64,000 nt of DNA from Ignavibacteriales bacterium. GTDB lineage: Bacteria; Bacteroidota; Ignavibacteria; UBA10030. Below, one piece after another: positions 56,034-64,000 of this stretch; the first letter of the stretch is position 1, and each line of letters starts with the position of its first letter. The position numbers and the translations under genes were made by a program. Where the stretch lies: NCBI GenBank assembly GCA_026390575.1, contig JAPLFR010000002.1, positions 1 to 64,000 on the forward strand, read 5' to 3'. The notes under the pieces were generated by a model, which saw nothing but the letters and a program-made list of their open reading frames with translations, did not search any database and was not told where the DNA came from.

Positions 56034-58862
56034 ATGCCTCCCAATGGCTCGCGAAAAGAAAGGCTGTACCTCATTGATGCAATGGCGCTGGCGTATAGAG
56101 CATATTTTGCATTTATTCGTCAGCCGCTGATGAATTCGAAGGGCGAGAATACAAGTGCCGTTTATGGTTTTGTCACATTTCTGAATCGCATTCTCTCGCA
56201 GGAATTTCCCGATCATATTGCGGTTGTGTTCGATACAGGCAAACCAACGTTTCGTCACGAAGCTTATAAAGCATATAAAGCAACGCGCCAGAAAATGCCG
56301 GATGACATGATAACGCAGATTCCTCTCATCAAGGAAGTGGTGCGAGCATATAATATTCCAGTGGTTGAAATGGATGGCTACGAAGCGGACGACATTATTG
56401 GCACTTTAGCAAAACAAGCTGAGCGTGAGGGCGCTCTTACTTTCCTCGTCACTCCCGATAAAGATTTTATGCAGCTTGTTTCCGATACGACAAAAATCTT
56501 CAAACCCGGCAAACAAGGGACAGACGTCGAAATTGTGGATTGTGACGGAGTGAAACAAAAATTTGGCGTCATTCCGGAAAAAGTCATTGAAGTCATGGGC
56601 CTCATCGGTGATGCGTCAGATAATATACCGGGAGTTCCGGGAATTGGTGAAAAGACAGCGATTCCGCTCATCCAAAAGTACGGCAGTATCGAAGAACTGT
56701 ATCGCCACCTTGATGAAATTCCTCAAAAAGGCGTACGCGCGAAATTAGAAGCCAATAAAGAATTGGCATTTCTTTCTAAACAACTTGTCACAATTGATAT
56801 CAACGTACCACTTCCTATTAACTTCCATTCGTTGAAAGCAGAAAAACGAAACATTGCCAAGTTGATGGAATTATTTGGAGCACTTGAATTCCGGTCGCTC
56901 CTCAGTAAGCTTCAGATGGGAACACCGGAAACACTGGAGATACCGGAAACACCAGCTCACGTAGATCCAGACATTGAATTTACACCACCAGAACCACTTT
57001 CCGATATTACGACTGATAAACATCAATATCATCTCATCACGACCGAACGCGAATTTGCGACACTCTGCGGCAAGCTAAAATCTGCACAAGAATTTGTCTT
57101 CGATACAGAAACAACTTCTACTGATTCGCTGAACGCTGAACTTGTTGGAATTTCATTCGCACTTAAGCCGCACGAAGCATTCTATGTTGCAGTTTCTGGT
57201 AAGGAACGACAGGGGCAAGGCGGTCTCTTTGGCAACAAAGATGATCAATCGAATGCTTCCATAGGTTTGTCACCGGAATTCGTTTGCAAAATACTTAAGC
57301 CGATTCTTGGAGATTCCCGCATCAAGAAAATTGGCTATAACATTAAGTATGATATACTGGTACTGTCACAGTATGGAATGAATGTCGAAGGCACGCTGTT
57401 TGATCCGATGATCGCCAGTTACATCGTCCGTGCAGATGGCCAGCATAATATGGATGATATCGCCGCAGAATATCTTTCATATAAGACCATCTCCTTTTCA
57501 GATTTGGTGGGCACTGGCAAAGAGCAAAAACATATTCGCGAAGTTTCCCTCCAGCTTCTTTCTGATTATTCATGTGAAGATTCCGACATCACTTTTCGGT
57601 TGTACGAATATTTTCAAAAGAAGTTGAACGAACTTGGCATGATAAAACTTTGCGAAGAAATGGAATTCCCGCTCGTTTCTGCTCTTGCTCGCATGGAGCG
57701 TACCGGAGTTGCTATTGATGTCGATTTTCTTGCCGTTATGTCGAAGGAACTTGAGCACCAACTTGAAACCCTTACGCGTGAAATTCACGCTGCCGCCGGC
57801 ACTTCGTTCAACATCAATTCTACACAACAACTTGCGGAAGTACTGTTTAACAAACTTCAATTGATGCCGGTACGTAAAACCAAATCGGGCTTTTCCACCG
57901 ACGTCGCTGTGCTTGAAGTATTAAAAGACACGCATCCTATTATTGAGATGCTGCTCGAATTCCGACAATCAACAAAATTGAAATCAACGTACATCGACGC
58001 TCTTCCGAAACTGATTAACGGTCGTACAGGACGGGTGCATACATCGTTTAATCAAACAGTCACGACAACAGGAAGATTATCGAGCAGCGATCCAAATATT
58101 CAAAACATTCCCATCCGCACAGAGATTGGCAAATCGATAAGGAAAGCATTCGTCGCCGGCGATCCGGGATCGCTTATTCTTTCTGCCGACTATTCGCAAA
58201 TCGAATTGCGAGTGATGGCGCACATGTCCGGTGACGAAGGAATGACTGAAGCATTTCGGAATAAAGAAGACATTCATACGACAACGGCGGCAAAAGTATT
58301 CGGAGTCGCAGCATCGGATGTCACACGAGAGATGCGGCGGAAAGCAAAGGAAGTGAATTTCGGAATTATGTACGGGATCGGTGCTTACGGACTTGCCAGC
58401 AGATTAGAAATTAGTCAGGGCGAGGCCAAAGAAATTATTGCGCGCTACTTTGCCCGCTTCCCAAAAGTTCAGCAATACATTGGTGACACGATTGCAGGTG
58501 CGCGAAAAGATGGATATGTCAGCACGCTCCTTGGCCGTCGGCGATACATTGCAGACATCCGCAGCAACAATCAAAACATCCGCCAGAATGCCGAGCGGCA
58601 AGCCATTAATATGCCAATTCAAGGAACTGCGGCGGACATGATTAAACTCGCAATGGTGCATATTGACGCAGAAATAATAAAGCAGCAACTTGTTAGTTCC
58701 ATGCTTCTGCAAGTTCATGATGAATTGGTCTTTGAAGTGCGAATGAATGAAGAATTAACTTTAAAAAAGCTTGTAGAAAAGGAAATGTGCCAAGCGCTTC
58801 CGCTTACTGTTCCCGTTGAAGTCGATCTCGGTATCGGTAAGAACTGGTTAGAAGCGCATTAA
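56034..58862 (+). CDS. polA: DNA polymerase I
   Basis: The ATG at 56034 has GAAGGA nine bases upstream and gives 942 residues. It has an N-terminal 5'-3' exonuclease (LIDAMALAYRAYFAF, DGYEADDIIG, TPDKDFMQL). A 3'-5' exonuclease domain keeps DTETT, YNIKYDILVL and the Y-x3-D of YSCEDSDIT, so proofreading is likely active. The polymerase domain has SADYSQIELRVMAHMSGD (motif A), EVNFGIMYGIGAYGLA (motif B) and LLQVHDELVFEV (motif C). It acts in repair and Okazaki-fragment processing. It converges with the LiaI-like gene with a four-base overlap. Confidence 0.97.
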   Translation: MPPNGSRKERLYLIDAMALAYRAYFAFIRQPLMNSKGENTSAVYGFVTFLNRILSQEFPDHIAVVFDTGKPTFRHEAYKAYKATRQKMPDDMITQIPLIKEVVRAYNIPVVEMDGYEADDIIGTLAKQAEREGALTFLVTPDKDFMQLVSDTTKIFKPGKQGTDVEIVDCDGVKQKFGVIPEKVIEVMGLIGDASDNIPGVPGIGEKTAIPLIQKYGSIEELYRHLDEIPQKGVRAKLEANKELAFLSKQLVTIDINVPLPINFHSLKAEKRNIAKLMELFGALEFRSLLSKLQMGTPETLEIPETPAHVDPDIEFTPPEPLSDITTDKHQYHLITTEREFATLCGKLKSAQEFVFDTETTSTDSLNAELVGISFALKPHEAFYVAVSGKERQGQGGLFGNKDDQSNASIGLSPEFVCKILKPILGDSRIKKIGYNIKYDILVLSQYGMNVEGTLFDPMIASYIVRADGQHNMDDIAAEYLSYKTISFSDLVGTGKEQKHIREVSLQLLSDYSCEDSDITFRLYEYFQKKLNELGMIKLCEEMEFPLVSALARMERTGVAIDVDFLAVMSKELEHQLETLTREIHAAAGTSFNINSTQQLAEVLFNKLQLMPVRKTKSGFSTDVAVLEVLKDTHPIIEMLLEFRQSTKLKSTYIDALPKLINGRTGRVHTSFNQTVTTTGRLSSSDPNIQNIPIRTEIGKSIRKAFVAGDPGSLILSADYSQIELRVMAHMSGDEGMTEAFRNKEDIHTTTAAKVFGVAASDVTREMRRKAKEVNFGIMYGIGAYGLASRLEISQGEAKEIIARYFARFPKVQQYIGDTIAGARKDGYVSTLLGRRRYIADIRSNNQNIRQNAERQAINMPIQGTAADMIKLAMVHIDAEIIKQQLVSSMLLQVHDELVFEVRMNEELTLKKLVEKEMCQALPLTVPVEVDLGIGKNWLEAH

Positions 58863-59386
58863 TTTTTTTGTTGCCGGCGGCGGAAGATAAGTGAAATCCC
58901 CCAGAGAATAATGAGTACGGGCCAGTAGGTGTGCACATAGTATTTCATCTCAAACCAATCAATCACATCCCACCACCATAAATAGTACAGAATGCCGTAC
59001 CCGCCGAAGAAGAGCATGGGAATAAGTACACCAAAACGACGCGGTTCATAGAAGAATAACATCAAAAATGAAAGGCCGAGCGCAAGAGAAAAAGTTGCCG
59101 GGACATCCCACGGAGCAGAATTAAAAAGTTCAAACCTGTGGACGAGAATTGCAATGCTCGAGAAGAATAAAAAGCTTCCCCAGAAAACCACTCCGCGTCT
59201 TCGCGTGATAAAGGCCTGGACTGCCGCCGCAAGTCCTGCAACGCCCAGACACACCCAAAGAATAGTCCCCCATTTATAATGAAATAGATTCAGCTTGCTC
59301 AGGATAAGTCCCGCGCCCAGCAGAATCAAAAAAATTCCGAATATGGAAAATCCGCTGGACCGCTTTCGTGTAATCGTTTCCATCAT
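58859..59386 (-). CDS. LiaI/LiaF-like multi-helix membrane protein
   Basis: A 175-residue protein with five to six predicted helices, including FSIFGIFLILLGAGLILSKL at the N-terminus and HTYWPVLIILWGISLIF at the C-terminus, the patterns of LiaI/LiaF-type transmembrane domains (DUF5668). It is four bases from the PspC gene, so the two form a pair probably linked to envelope stress. No kinase or sigma gene is adjacent. Confidence 0.8.
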   Translation of the reverse strand: MMETITRKRSSGFSIFGIFLILLGAGLILSKLNLFHYKWGTILWVCLGVAGLAAAVQAFITRRRGVVFWGSFLFFSSIAILVHRFELFNSAPWDVPATFSLALGLSFLMLFFYEPRRFGVLIPMLFFGGYGILYYLWWWDVIDWFEMKYYVHTYWPVLIILWGISLIFRRRQQKN

Positions 59387-59390
59387 TTCC

Positions 59391-60101
59391 TCACTGTTGT
59401 GTTCTTGTTTGCGGTTGACCTTCAGGAATAATCAAGTACATCAACAAATAAATCAAAATTCCTGTACCGCCGGAAAGCACGGTAAAAACCGCATATGCAA
59501 TACGGATGATTGTCGGATCGATATCAAAATATTCTCCCGCTCCTCCACAAATCCCAAAAAGTTTTTTATCGCTCATCGAACGCCGAAGCGCTTTCGGTTT
59601 CGGCTGGTCATGTGGTGAAGAATCCTTGTGTGGTATCTGATCCTGAGAGGGCTGTTCCCCTGTCATTGGTGATTCTTGTGATTGCAGAGGCGTTGAAATC
59701 TTGTCGTGTTTTGTAAGGAAATAAATACCGGCAAGAATAAGAAGCCCGGGGAATACAAATTCCCACGACATATGCCACCAGCGATGAAATGATAAAATAT
59801 CAAGATTGTCAAGTAAGATAGCGACGCCTGCGCCAACGAACAGAAATCCAAAAATGCGCACAGCAGTAAAATCATGAATCTGCGGCGAAGTTGCTTGACC
59901 AGGTTCAATTGGTTTTTCTGGAACAATAAAATATGCGAGGATATATGCAATAATTCCTGCACCGCCTAGAAGTGTTAAGAGAATCCAAACAAGGCGGACA
60001 ACCGTGGTATCTACGTTCAAATACTCACCGAGTCCGCTGCAAACTCCGGCAACCACTTTATTCGTTTGATTTCGATAGAGGCGGCGTTGTTGATTAGTCA
60101 T
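59391..60101 (-). CDS. Double PspC-domain membrane protein
   Basis: A 236-residue protein containing two PspC domains, at about 6-62 (KVVAGVCSGLGEYLNVD...) and 170-230 (KLFGICGGAGEYFDID...). The middle has a LiaI-like pair of helices (about 85-130). PspC proteins sense or bind the membrane stress machinery. Having the second domain at the C-terminus is less common than a single N-terminal one. It lies just upstream of the LiaI-like gene. Confidence 0.88.
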   Translation of the reverse strand: MTNQQRRLYRNQTNKVVAGVCSGLGEYLNVDTTVVRLVWILLTLLGGAGIIAYILAYFIVPEKPIEPGQATSPQIHDFTAVRIFGFLFVGAGVAILLDNLDILSFHRWWHMSWEFVFPGLLILAGIYFLTKHDKISTPLQSQESPMTGEQPSQDQIPHKDSSPHDQPKPKALRRSMSDKKLFGICGGAGEYFDIDPTIIRIAYAVFTVLSGGTGILIYLLMYLIIPEGQPQTRTQQ

Positions 60102-60154
60102 GGAAGTCTCCTGTTTGTTTCGTCAGTTATATTCTCAATACGAATTTCAGTTGC

Positions 60155-60212
60155 GAAGGTTACATTTTCAATCTGAAAAAAGAAATCCCGATTCCGTTAT
60201 TTCGAAACCGGG
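60155..60212. repeat. Direct repeat flanking the GH15-like gene, left copy
   Basis: 58 bp starting GAAGGTTACA; 45 of 58 positions match 62471-62528 without gaps. It includes the hairpin that ends transcription of the GH15-like gene. Confidence 0.65.
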
Positions 60213-60216
60213 ATTT
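60175..60216 (-). terminator. Terminator of the GH15-like gene
   Basis: On the minus strand AAATCCCG and CGGGATTT (60183-60190 and 60209-60216) form a strong stem, followed by TTTCTTTTTT. It lies about 57 bp after the stop codon of the gene at 60273 and protects the PspC gene from read-through. Confidence 0.8.
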
Positions 60217-60272
60217 CACATTTGACTGGTTGAGTCGGAAATGTTAAGTATTTACATTGATTTATTTATTTT

Positions 60273-62177
60273 TCATTTAGAAACCTTGCTGTAATATAAC
60301 AGGGCAGCCGAAAACTCTGCGCTGCACCATGAAAGTGGCGATGCCGGGCTACAATCGCTATTGTTTAAATATATTCTTTCAGGCATCAGGCCATAACTGT
60401 TCGAATTGTTTATCATCCAATCGATATTTTGTTTTGCAACTTTCGGATTTCCAAACAAAGAATGGTATTGGGCACTGGCTGCCGTGGTGAAGAAAAAGCA
60501 GGCATGTCCATAATCGGTCAAACTATTATCAAGTGTTTCAAAATATTGTACCCCACCATTCAGTTTATAGGTATTCTTCTGGTAGAAATTATTGGATTCA
60601 ATTGCCTCTTTATGATTTGGATAACCCCAGATGAGGCCAAAATTCATGGAACAATCCCACAAGTACAAAGTATCTTTTGTGATGTTTGAAAGGCTTTCAT
60701 TGTTCGCACCTTTTATACCAATATACCGGACATCAGCATAGGTTCCGTTCTTCTTATCGAACATCATAATTAAGTTAACCGATATTTTTTCTGAAGTATT
60801 TTTATAAAGCAACGCTTTGTCCTTATCCCCAAAGCTATCAGCTATCTTAGATGCCGTTAGGAGACTGGCTGCGCAAGTCATATTGGTAGCAGGTAAATAT
60901 CCAGTCCATTCAACAATTCCCCCTTCGTATAAAAGAGAATTTTTATCAATTTTACTTACCAGAAAATCAGCCAACTCGTAAATAAAATCCTTATTGACCA
61001 ACCAAACTTTCTTTTGCTGGTAGTACATATCGATCAATTGAATATAATATCCGTTGGCATCCCATTCGGGTTCATCATACCTGGCACCAGTTCCACCATC
61101 AACAGCTTTAGCATTTGCATCATACCTGGCATACCATTCGCCTTTGCTCTTTCGCGGGATTTCCTTTCTATTCCAAAACGTAATAATATCTTTTGCTTCG
61201 TCAAAATGTCCGGTCAATAGCATTACCCTGGCACACATCATTTCATCACGGGGATACAACTGGGGCATATTGTTTGTAACAAATTGCCCGGTGATATCGG
61301 CAGGAATTTGCCCATTTAAAATTGCTGATTTAACACAATATATATTACGTTCAAAAAAAGCAGAATAGCTTTTTTCATTTTCATTGAACTGGGGCACAAT
61401 TCCACTCTTCAGCCATTTACTCCAATAATCTTGGGCTGAAGCATATAAGTCTTTTTGTGACCGCAACCTGTTTACATTTTCAATAGCTTCATTTAATGAT
61501 TTCGAAGGGCAAATTATTACTTCGAGTTTTTCATCCGGTCTTACTTTACCTGTTACACTAACAACCGAACCTTTTATATCTACCAACTGTTCCGATGTCT
61601 TTCCAGCTATAACTATAAATACATTGTTAGACCATTCAGCAATGGCTTTGTTGTTTTCAACTTTTAACGAAACCATACGGATTTCTTTATCTGTGACTTT
61701 TTTATCTACAAGATTAATTTCAATCTTCTGTATTAATTCATTTGAACCACCTGAAACTTGTGAAGAAAGTATTATCGCATTTTCAGGATGAGCATAACAG
61801 TTTACCAATTGGACAGTTGAATTTGGATAGTAATTATTAGTGGAAGCTGTAAAAAAACTTTTAAATCCAATCTCTTTATCCCTTATTGCAATTAATTGAT
61901 TATCTGTTGACTTATTGTATAAGCTGACTTTAGACGCCGAAATATAATCGCAAGTATAATCATTATAGTAAAAATGCTGGATTCCTTTTCCATCAATTCG
62001 CCGATCATCTGAATATACCGCGCATATAGTACCATTACCAAGAATTGAATACCCTTTCCACGGTCTTTTTGAAAGTGAAATATCAGTATTTTCCAATTTT
62101 TGGGCGACAATTGATATCTCCCAAAAAGGAATCGAAAAACAATAGAATCCAATTAGAAAAATGCTTTTCATTTTCAT
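60273..62177 (-). CDS. Secreted GH15-like (alpha/alpha barrel) protein
   Basis: A 634-residue protein with a signal peptide (MKMKSIFLIGFYCFSIPFWEISIVAQ). The N-terminal ~240 residues are a beta domain. The rest matches the alpha/alpha-barrel plan of glucoamylase/glucodextranase-like hydrolases: LYPRDEMMCARVMLLTGHFDEA, DANGYYIQLIDMYY, VEWTGY, and LMPERIYLNNSDCSPASPLSWCSAEFSAALL. The final Glu-containing LMPERIY and AEF blocks resemble the GH15 acid/base region. The gene is visibly A+T-richer than its neighbours and flanked by a direct repeat, suggesting it was gained. The substrate is unknown. Confidence 0.75.
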   Translation of the reverse strand: MKMKSIFLIGFYCFSIPFWEISIVAQKLENTDISLSKRPWKGYSILGNGTICAVYSDDRRIDGKGIQHFYYNDYTCDYISASKVSLYNKSTDNQLIAIRDKEIGFKSFFTASTNNYYPNSTVQLVNCYAHPENAIILSSQVSGGSNELIQKIEINLVDKKVTDKEIRMVSLKVENNKAIAEWSNNVFIVIAGKTSEQLVDIKGSVVSVTGKVRPDEKLEVIICPSKSLNEAIENVNRLRSQKDLYASAQDYWSKWLKSGIVPQFNENEKSYSAFFERNIYCVKSAILNGQIPADITGQFVTNNMPQLYPRDEMMCARVMLLTGHFDEAKDIITFWNRKEIPRKSKGEWYARYDANAKAVDGGTGARYDEPEWDANGYYIQLIDMYYQQKKVWLVNKDFIYELADFLVSKIDKNSLLYEGGIVEWTGYLPATNMTCAASLLTASKIADSFGDKDKALLYKNTSEKISVNLIMMFDKKNGTYADVRYIGIKGANNESLSNITKDTLYLWDCSMNFGLIWGYPNHKEAIESNNFYQKNTYKLNGGVQYFETLDNSLTDYGHACFFFTTAASAQYHSLFGNPKVAKQNIDWMINNSNSYGLMPERIYLNNSDCSPASPLSWCSAEFSAALLYYSKVSK

Positions 62178-62554
62178 ATAATTCCTCTTGCTAGAATCGA
62201 TAAAATATTGGATTTAGAAGTAAACAAACTTGCGATTTGGTTTTTTTTCTTTTCACCATTGAACAATTATATCAGAATCACGGTAAAGCGTCAAGAGAAT
62301 TCAAACGATACTGTCAACTGTGGTATTCACATTCAATGATCCACCAAGTCAACTGCATACCTCGTGGTAATTACTTTTTTATTTTGATTTCAGAAGTGGA
62401 GTTGTTGATTTGCCCTCGGAAAACTCCTATTTAAATTGTCGTATTCATTTTCAGTACGGAATACATTTTTGAAGGTTACATATTCAATCTATAGAAAACA
62501 ATCCTTATTCCATTAATTAGAAATCGGTATACCATATCCAACAATCTATCGATA
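62178..62554. other. 377-bp intergenic region with the right copy of a repeat
   Basis: It holds the promoter region of the GH15-like gene and, 27 bp after the frr stop, the right copy of the flanking repeat. No coding frame with support was found. Confidence 0.5.
62471..62528. repeat. Direct repeat flanking the GH15-like gene, right copy
   Basis: Starts GAAGGTTACA like the left copy (60155-60212). The stem bases are changed (ATCC..TT against ATCCCGAT), so it no longer forms the strong terminator hairpin. It sits directly behind frr. Confidence 0.65.
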
Positions 62555-63118
62555 TCATACTTCCATTATTTCTTTTTCTTTCATAGCAAGATGATTGTCG
62601 ATATCTTTAATGTGTTTATCTGTAAGCTTTTGTGTATCTTGCTCACCGCGTTTTCGTTCATCTTCAGACATGTGTTCGCCTTTTTCAGCTTTTTTGAGAT
62701 GCTCGATGGCATCACGGCGGATATTGCGTATAGCAATCTTTCCATCTTCACCGAACTTTTTTACTAACTTCACCAGATCACGACGACGCTCTTCATTCAG
62801 CGCAGGAATTGGAACACGCACGATTGTTCCATCTGAAACCGGATTGAGACCAAGATTGGCTACCAGAATTGCCTTCTCAATGATCGGGATAATATTTTTT
62901 TCCCACGGTTGAACGGCAACCGTATGCACATCCGGTATGCTAACGTTTGCGACTTTATTCAGCGGAGTCATAGTGCCGTAGTAATCAATTTTAATTCCGT
63001 CTAACAGTGCTGTGGTTGCTTTGCCTGTGCGGACTTTTATAAGTTCTTCCCGTACAACTTCCACGGCTTTCTTCATTCTGTCTTCTGCTTGTTTCAGAAT
63101 ATCTTTTGAGTTTGTCAT
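62555..63118 (-). CDS. frr: Ribosome recycling factor
   Basis: A 187-residue protein with the three-helix bundle plan. KVRTGKATTALLDGIKIDYYG, LNKVANVSIPDVHTVAVQPWEK, GLNPVSDGTIVRVPIPALNEERR and IRNIRRDAIEHLK are diagnostic. It releases ribosomes from mRNA after termination together with EF-G. It follows pyrH by 36 bp in the usual tsf-pyrH-frr order. Confidence 0.98.
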   Translation of the reverse strand: MTNSKDILKQAEDRMKKAVEVVREELIKVRTGKATTALLDGIKIDYYGTMTPLNKVANVSIPDVHTVAVQPWEKNIIPIIEKAILVANLGLNPVSDGTIVRVPIPALNEERRRDLVKLVKKFGEDGKIAIRNIRRDAIEHLKKAEKGEHMSEDERKRGEQDTQKLTDKHIKDIDNHLAMKEKEIMEV

Positions 63119-63154
63119 AGGCGTCCCATCAATTAGTGAATTGGATGAATGATG

Positions 63155-63889
63155 TTACGATTTTTGTGTCGATATTTCAACTATTTTTGATCCAACCGCT
63201 TCTCCACAGACCACACGCTTCAAATTCCCGTGAATATTCATATTGAATATGACCAGCGGAAGGTTATTCTCTTTAGAAAGAGTGATTGCAGTGAGATCCA
63301 TAACCTGAAGGTCTTTTTTTAAAACGTCTGCATAAGAGATTTCGGGAAGATGGATAGCTGCAGGGTTCTTTTCTGGATCGCAATCATACACACCATCAAC
63401 GCGCGTTCCTTTGATGATCACATTCGCTTCTATTTCGATTGCACGCAGTACCGCGGCAGTATCGGTGGTAAAATAGGGATTTCCTGTACCTGCTGCAAAA
63501 ATAACCACACGGCCCTTTTCCAAATGACGGATAGCGCGCCGCCGAATAAACGGCTCGGCAATGCGTTGCATATCGATTGCACTCAAACAGCGTGTTTTTA
63601 ATCCCTTGTGCTCCAGCGAATTTTGTAACGCTAGTGCATTGATAACGGTTGCCAGCATTCCCATTTGGTCGCCGGTCACCTTATCTATACCGTCTGTGGA
63701 TCCTTCCATACCGCGATAAATGTTTCCGCCGCCGATCACTATACCGATTTGCACGCCAAGCTTTGCAATCGATGCAATCTCCTCAGCATAACGAGTCACT
63801 ACTTTAGGATCGATCCCGTACTCTCGATCGCCCATAAGTGATTCCCCACTGAGTTTTAAGAGAACACGGTTGTATTTGAGGTCTGCCAT
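63155..63889 (-). CDS. pyrH: Uridylate kinase
   Basis: The ATG at 63889, giving [18 protein letters not shown], is preferred over an in-frame GTG six bases earlier that lies in the ribosome site itself. The product is 244 residues. [41 protein letters not shown] and [12 protein letters not shown] mark the bacterial hexameric UMP kinase. It phosphorylates UMP to UDP. It lies just behind a terminator-type hairpin that follows tsf. Confidence 0.97.
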   Translation of the reverse strand: MADLKYNRVLLKLSGESLMGDREYGIDPKVVTRYAEEIASIAKLGVQIGIVIGGGNIYRGMEGSTDGIDKVTGDQMGMLATVINALALQNSLEHKGLKTRCLSAIDMQRIAEPFIRRRAIRHLEKGRVVIFAAGTGNPYFTTDTAAVLRAIEIEANVIIKGTRVDGVYDCDPEKNPAAIHLPEISYADVLKKDLQVMDLTAITLSKENNLPLVIFNMNIHGNLKRVVCGEAVGSKIVEISTQKS

Positions 63890-63901
63890 ACCCACCCCCG
63901 C

Positions 63902-63932
63902 AAAAAAAATCCCGAATTGTTTTCGGGATTTT
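63902..63932 (-). terminator. Hairpin between tsf and pyrH
   Basis: On the minus strand, AAAATCCCGAA pairs with TTCGGGATTTT and is followed by a run of eight T in all. It is a strong intrinsic terminator shape lying six bases after the tsf stop and about 13 bases before the pyrH start, so pyrH-frr expression depends on read-through or an internal promoter. The stem resembles the one at 60183-60216. Confidence 0.75.
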
Positions 63933-63937
63933 GATTT

Positions 63938-64000
63938 TTAATTTGATTCACCAAGATGATAACGAAGGAATCGACGAACAGTGATTTTTTCGCCAACCTT
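63938..64000 (-). CDS. tsf: Elongation factor Ts, C-terminal end
   Basis: The last 20 codons (KVGEKITVRRFLRYHLGESN) and a TAA stop are visible; the gene continues past the right edge. The VGE.I.VRRF.R..LGE ending is typical of EF-Ts, the nucleotide exchange factor for EF-Tu. Position upstream of pyrH-frr supports this. Confidence 0.88.
   Translation of the reverse strand, partial: KVGEKITVRRFLRYHLGESN

Overview
The window looks like a chromosomal segment of a member of the Ignavibacteriota / Bacteroidota-Chlorobi group. Two secreted proteins end in a type IX secretion (Por) sorting domain with the YPNPFNP signature. Two-component genes are abundant, and housekeeping genes (tsf-pyrH-frr, argS-rsfS, efp-accBC, accA, polA, acs) sit between them. 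Most genes are on the minus strand. No rRNA, tRNA or CRISPR array was seen.

Layout. (1) 1-4426: a very large repeat-rich secreted protein whose 3' end is cut by an insertion sequence running off the left edge. (2) 4484-5326: two receiver-only response regulators. (3) 5451-7897: an IS1595-type element with 37-bp inverted ends. Downstream of its transposase it carries three passenger genes: a zinc-ribbon membrane protein, a 55-residue protein with an ATGA overlap, and a small membrane protein. (4) 7898-8928: a kilobase without an intact gene. It holds a 229-bp tandem repeat, a 102-bp clover-leaf palindrome, a fossil of the 55-residue gene, a terminator and an inverted repeat. (5) 8929-11667: a T9SS FG-GAP/PKD surface protein, followed by a NarL-type regulator and PAS/GAF kinase pair (12268-15103). 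(6) 15168-18130: efp-accB-accC-gcvH. (7) 18516-20467: a receiver-kinase protein and a ubiquitin-like/Mut7-C RNase.

(8) 20582-48887 is mainly an envelope or exopolysaccharide locus. It contains two Wzx-like flippases, a Wzy-like polymerase, a Wzz/GumC-like chain-length protein, a Wza-like SLBB export protein, an intact polyprenyl-phosphate sugar transferase, a GT2 fused to a degenerate sugar transferase, other glycosyltransferases, nucleotide-sugar epimerases, a DegT aminotransferase, WecB, RfbB and an RmlC-like protein. accA and a thioesterase lie within it. Two secreted genes (30462-35290) interrupt it: a putative glycoside hydrolase and a T9SS ASH-repeat protein. (9) 49077-52291: argS-rsfS-LytR_C, then a small secreted protein. 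(10) 52577-60101: an MFS transporter, acs, polA, and LiaI/PspC-type membrane proteins. (11) 60273-62177: a GH15-like secreted protein flanked by a 58-bp direct repeat. (12) 62555-64000: frr, pyrH and the 3' end of tsf.

The most unusual material is between about 5.3 and 8.9 kb (mobile cassette, fossil copy and structured repeats). Next come the repeat-flanked GH15-like gene, an EF-P with Asn at the modification tip, and the GT2/sugar-transferase fusion that lacks its catalytic segment.
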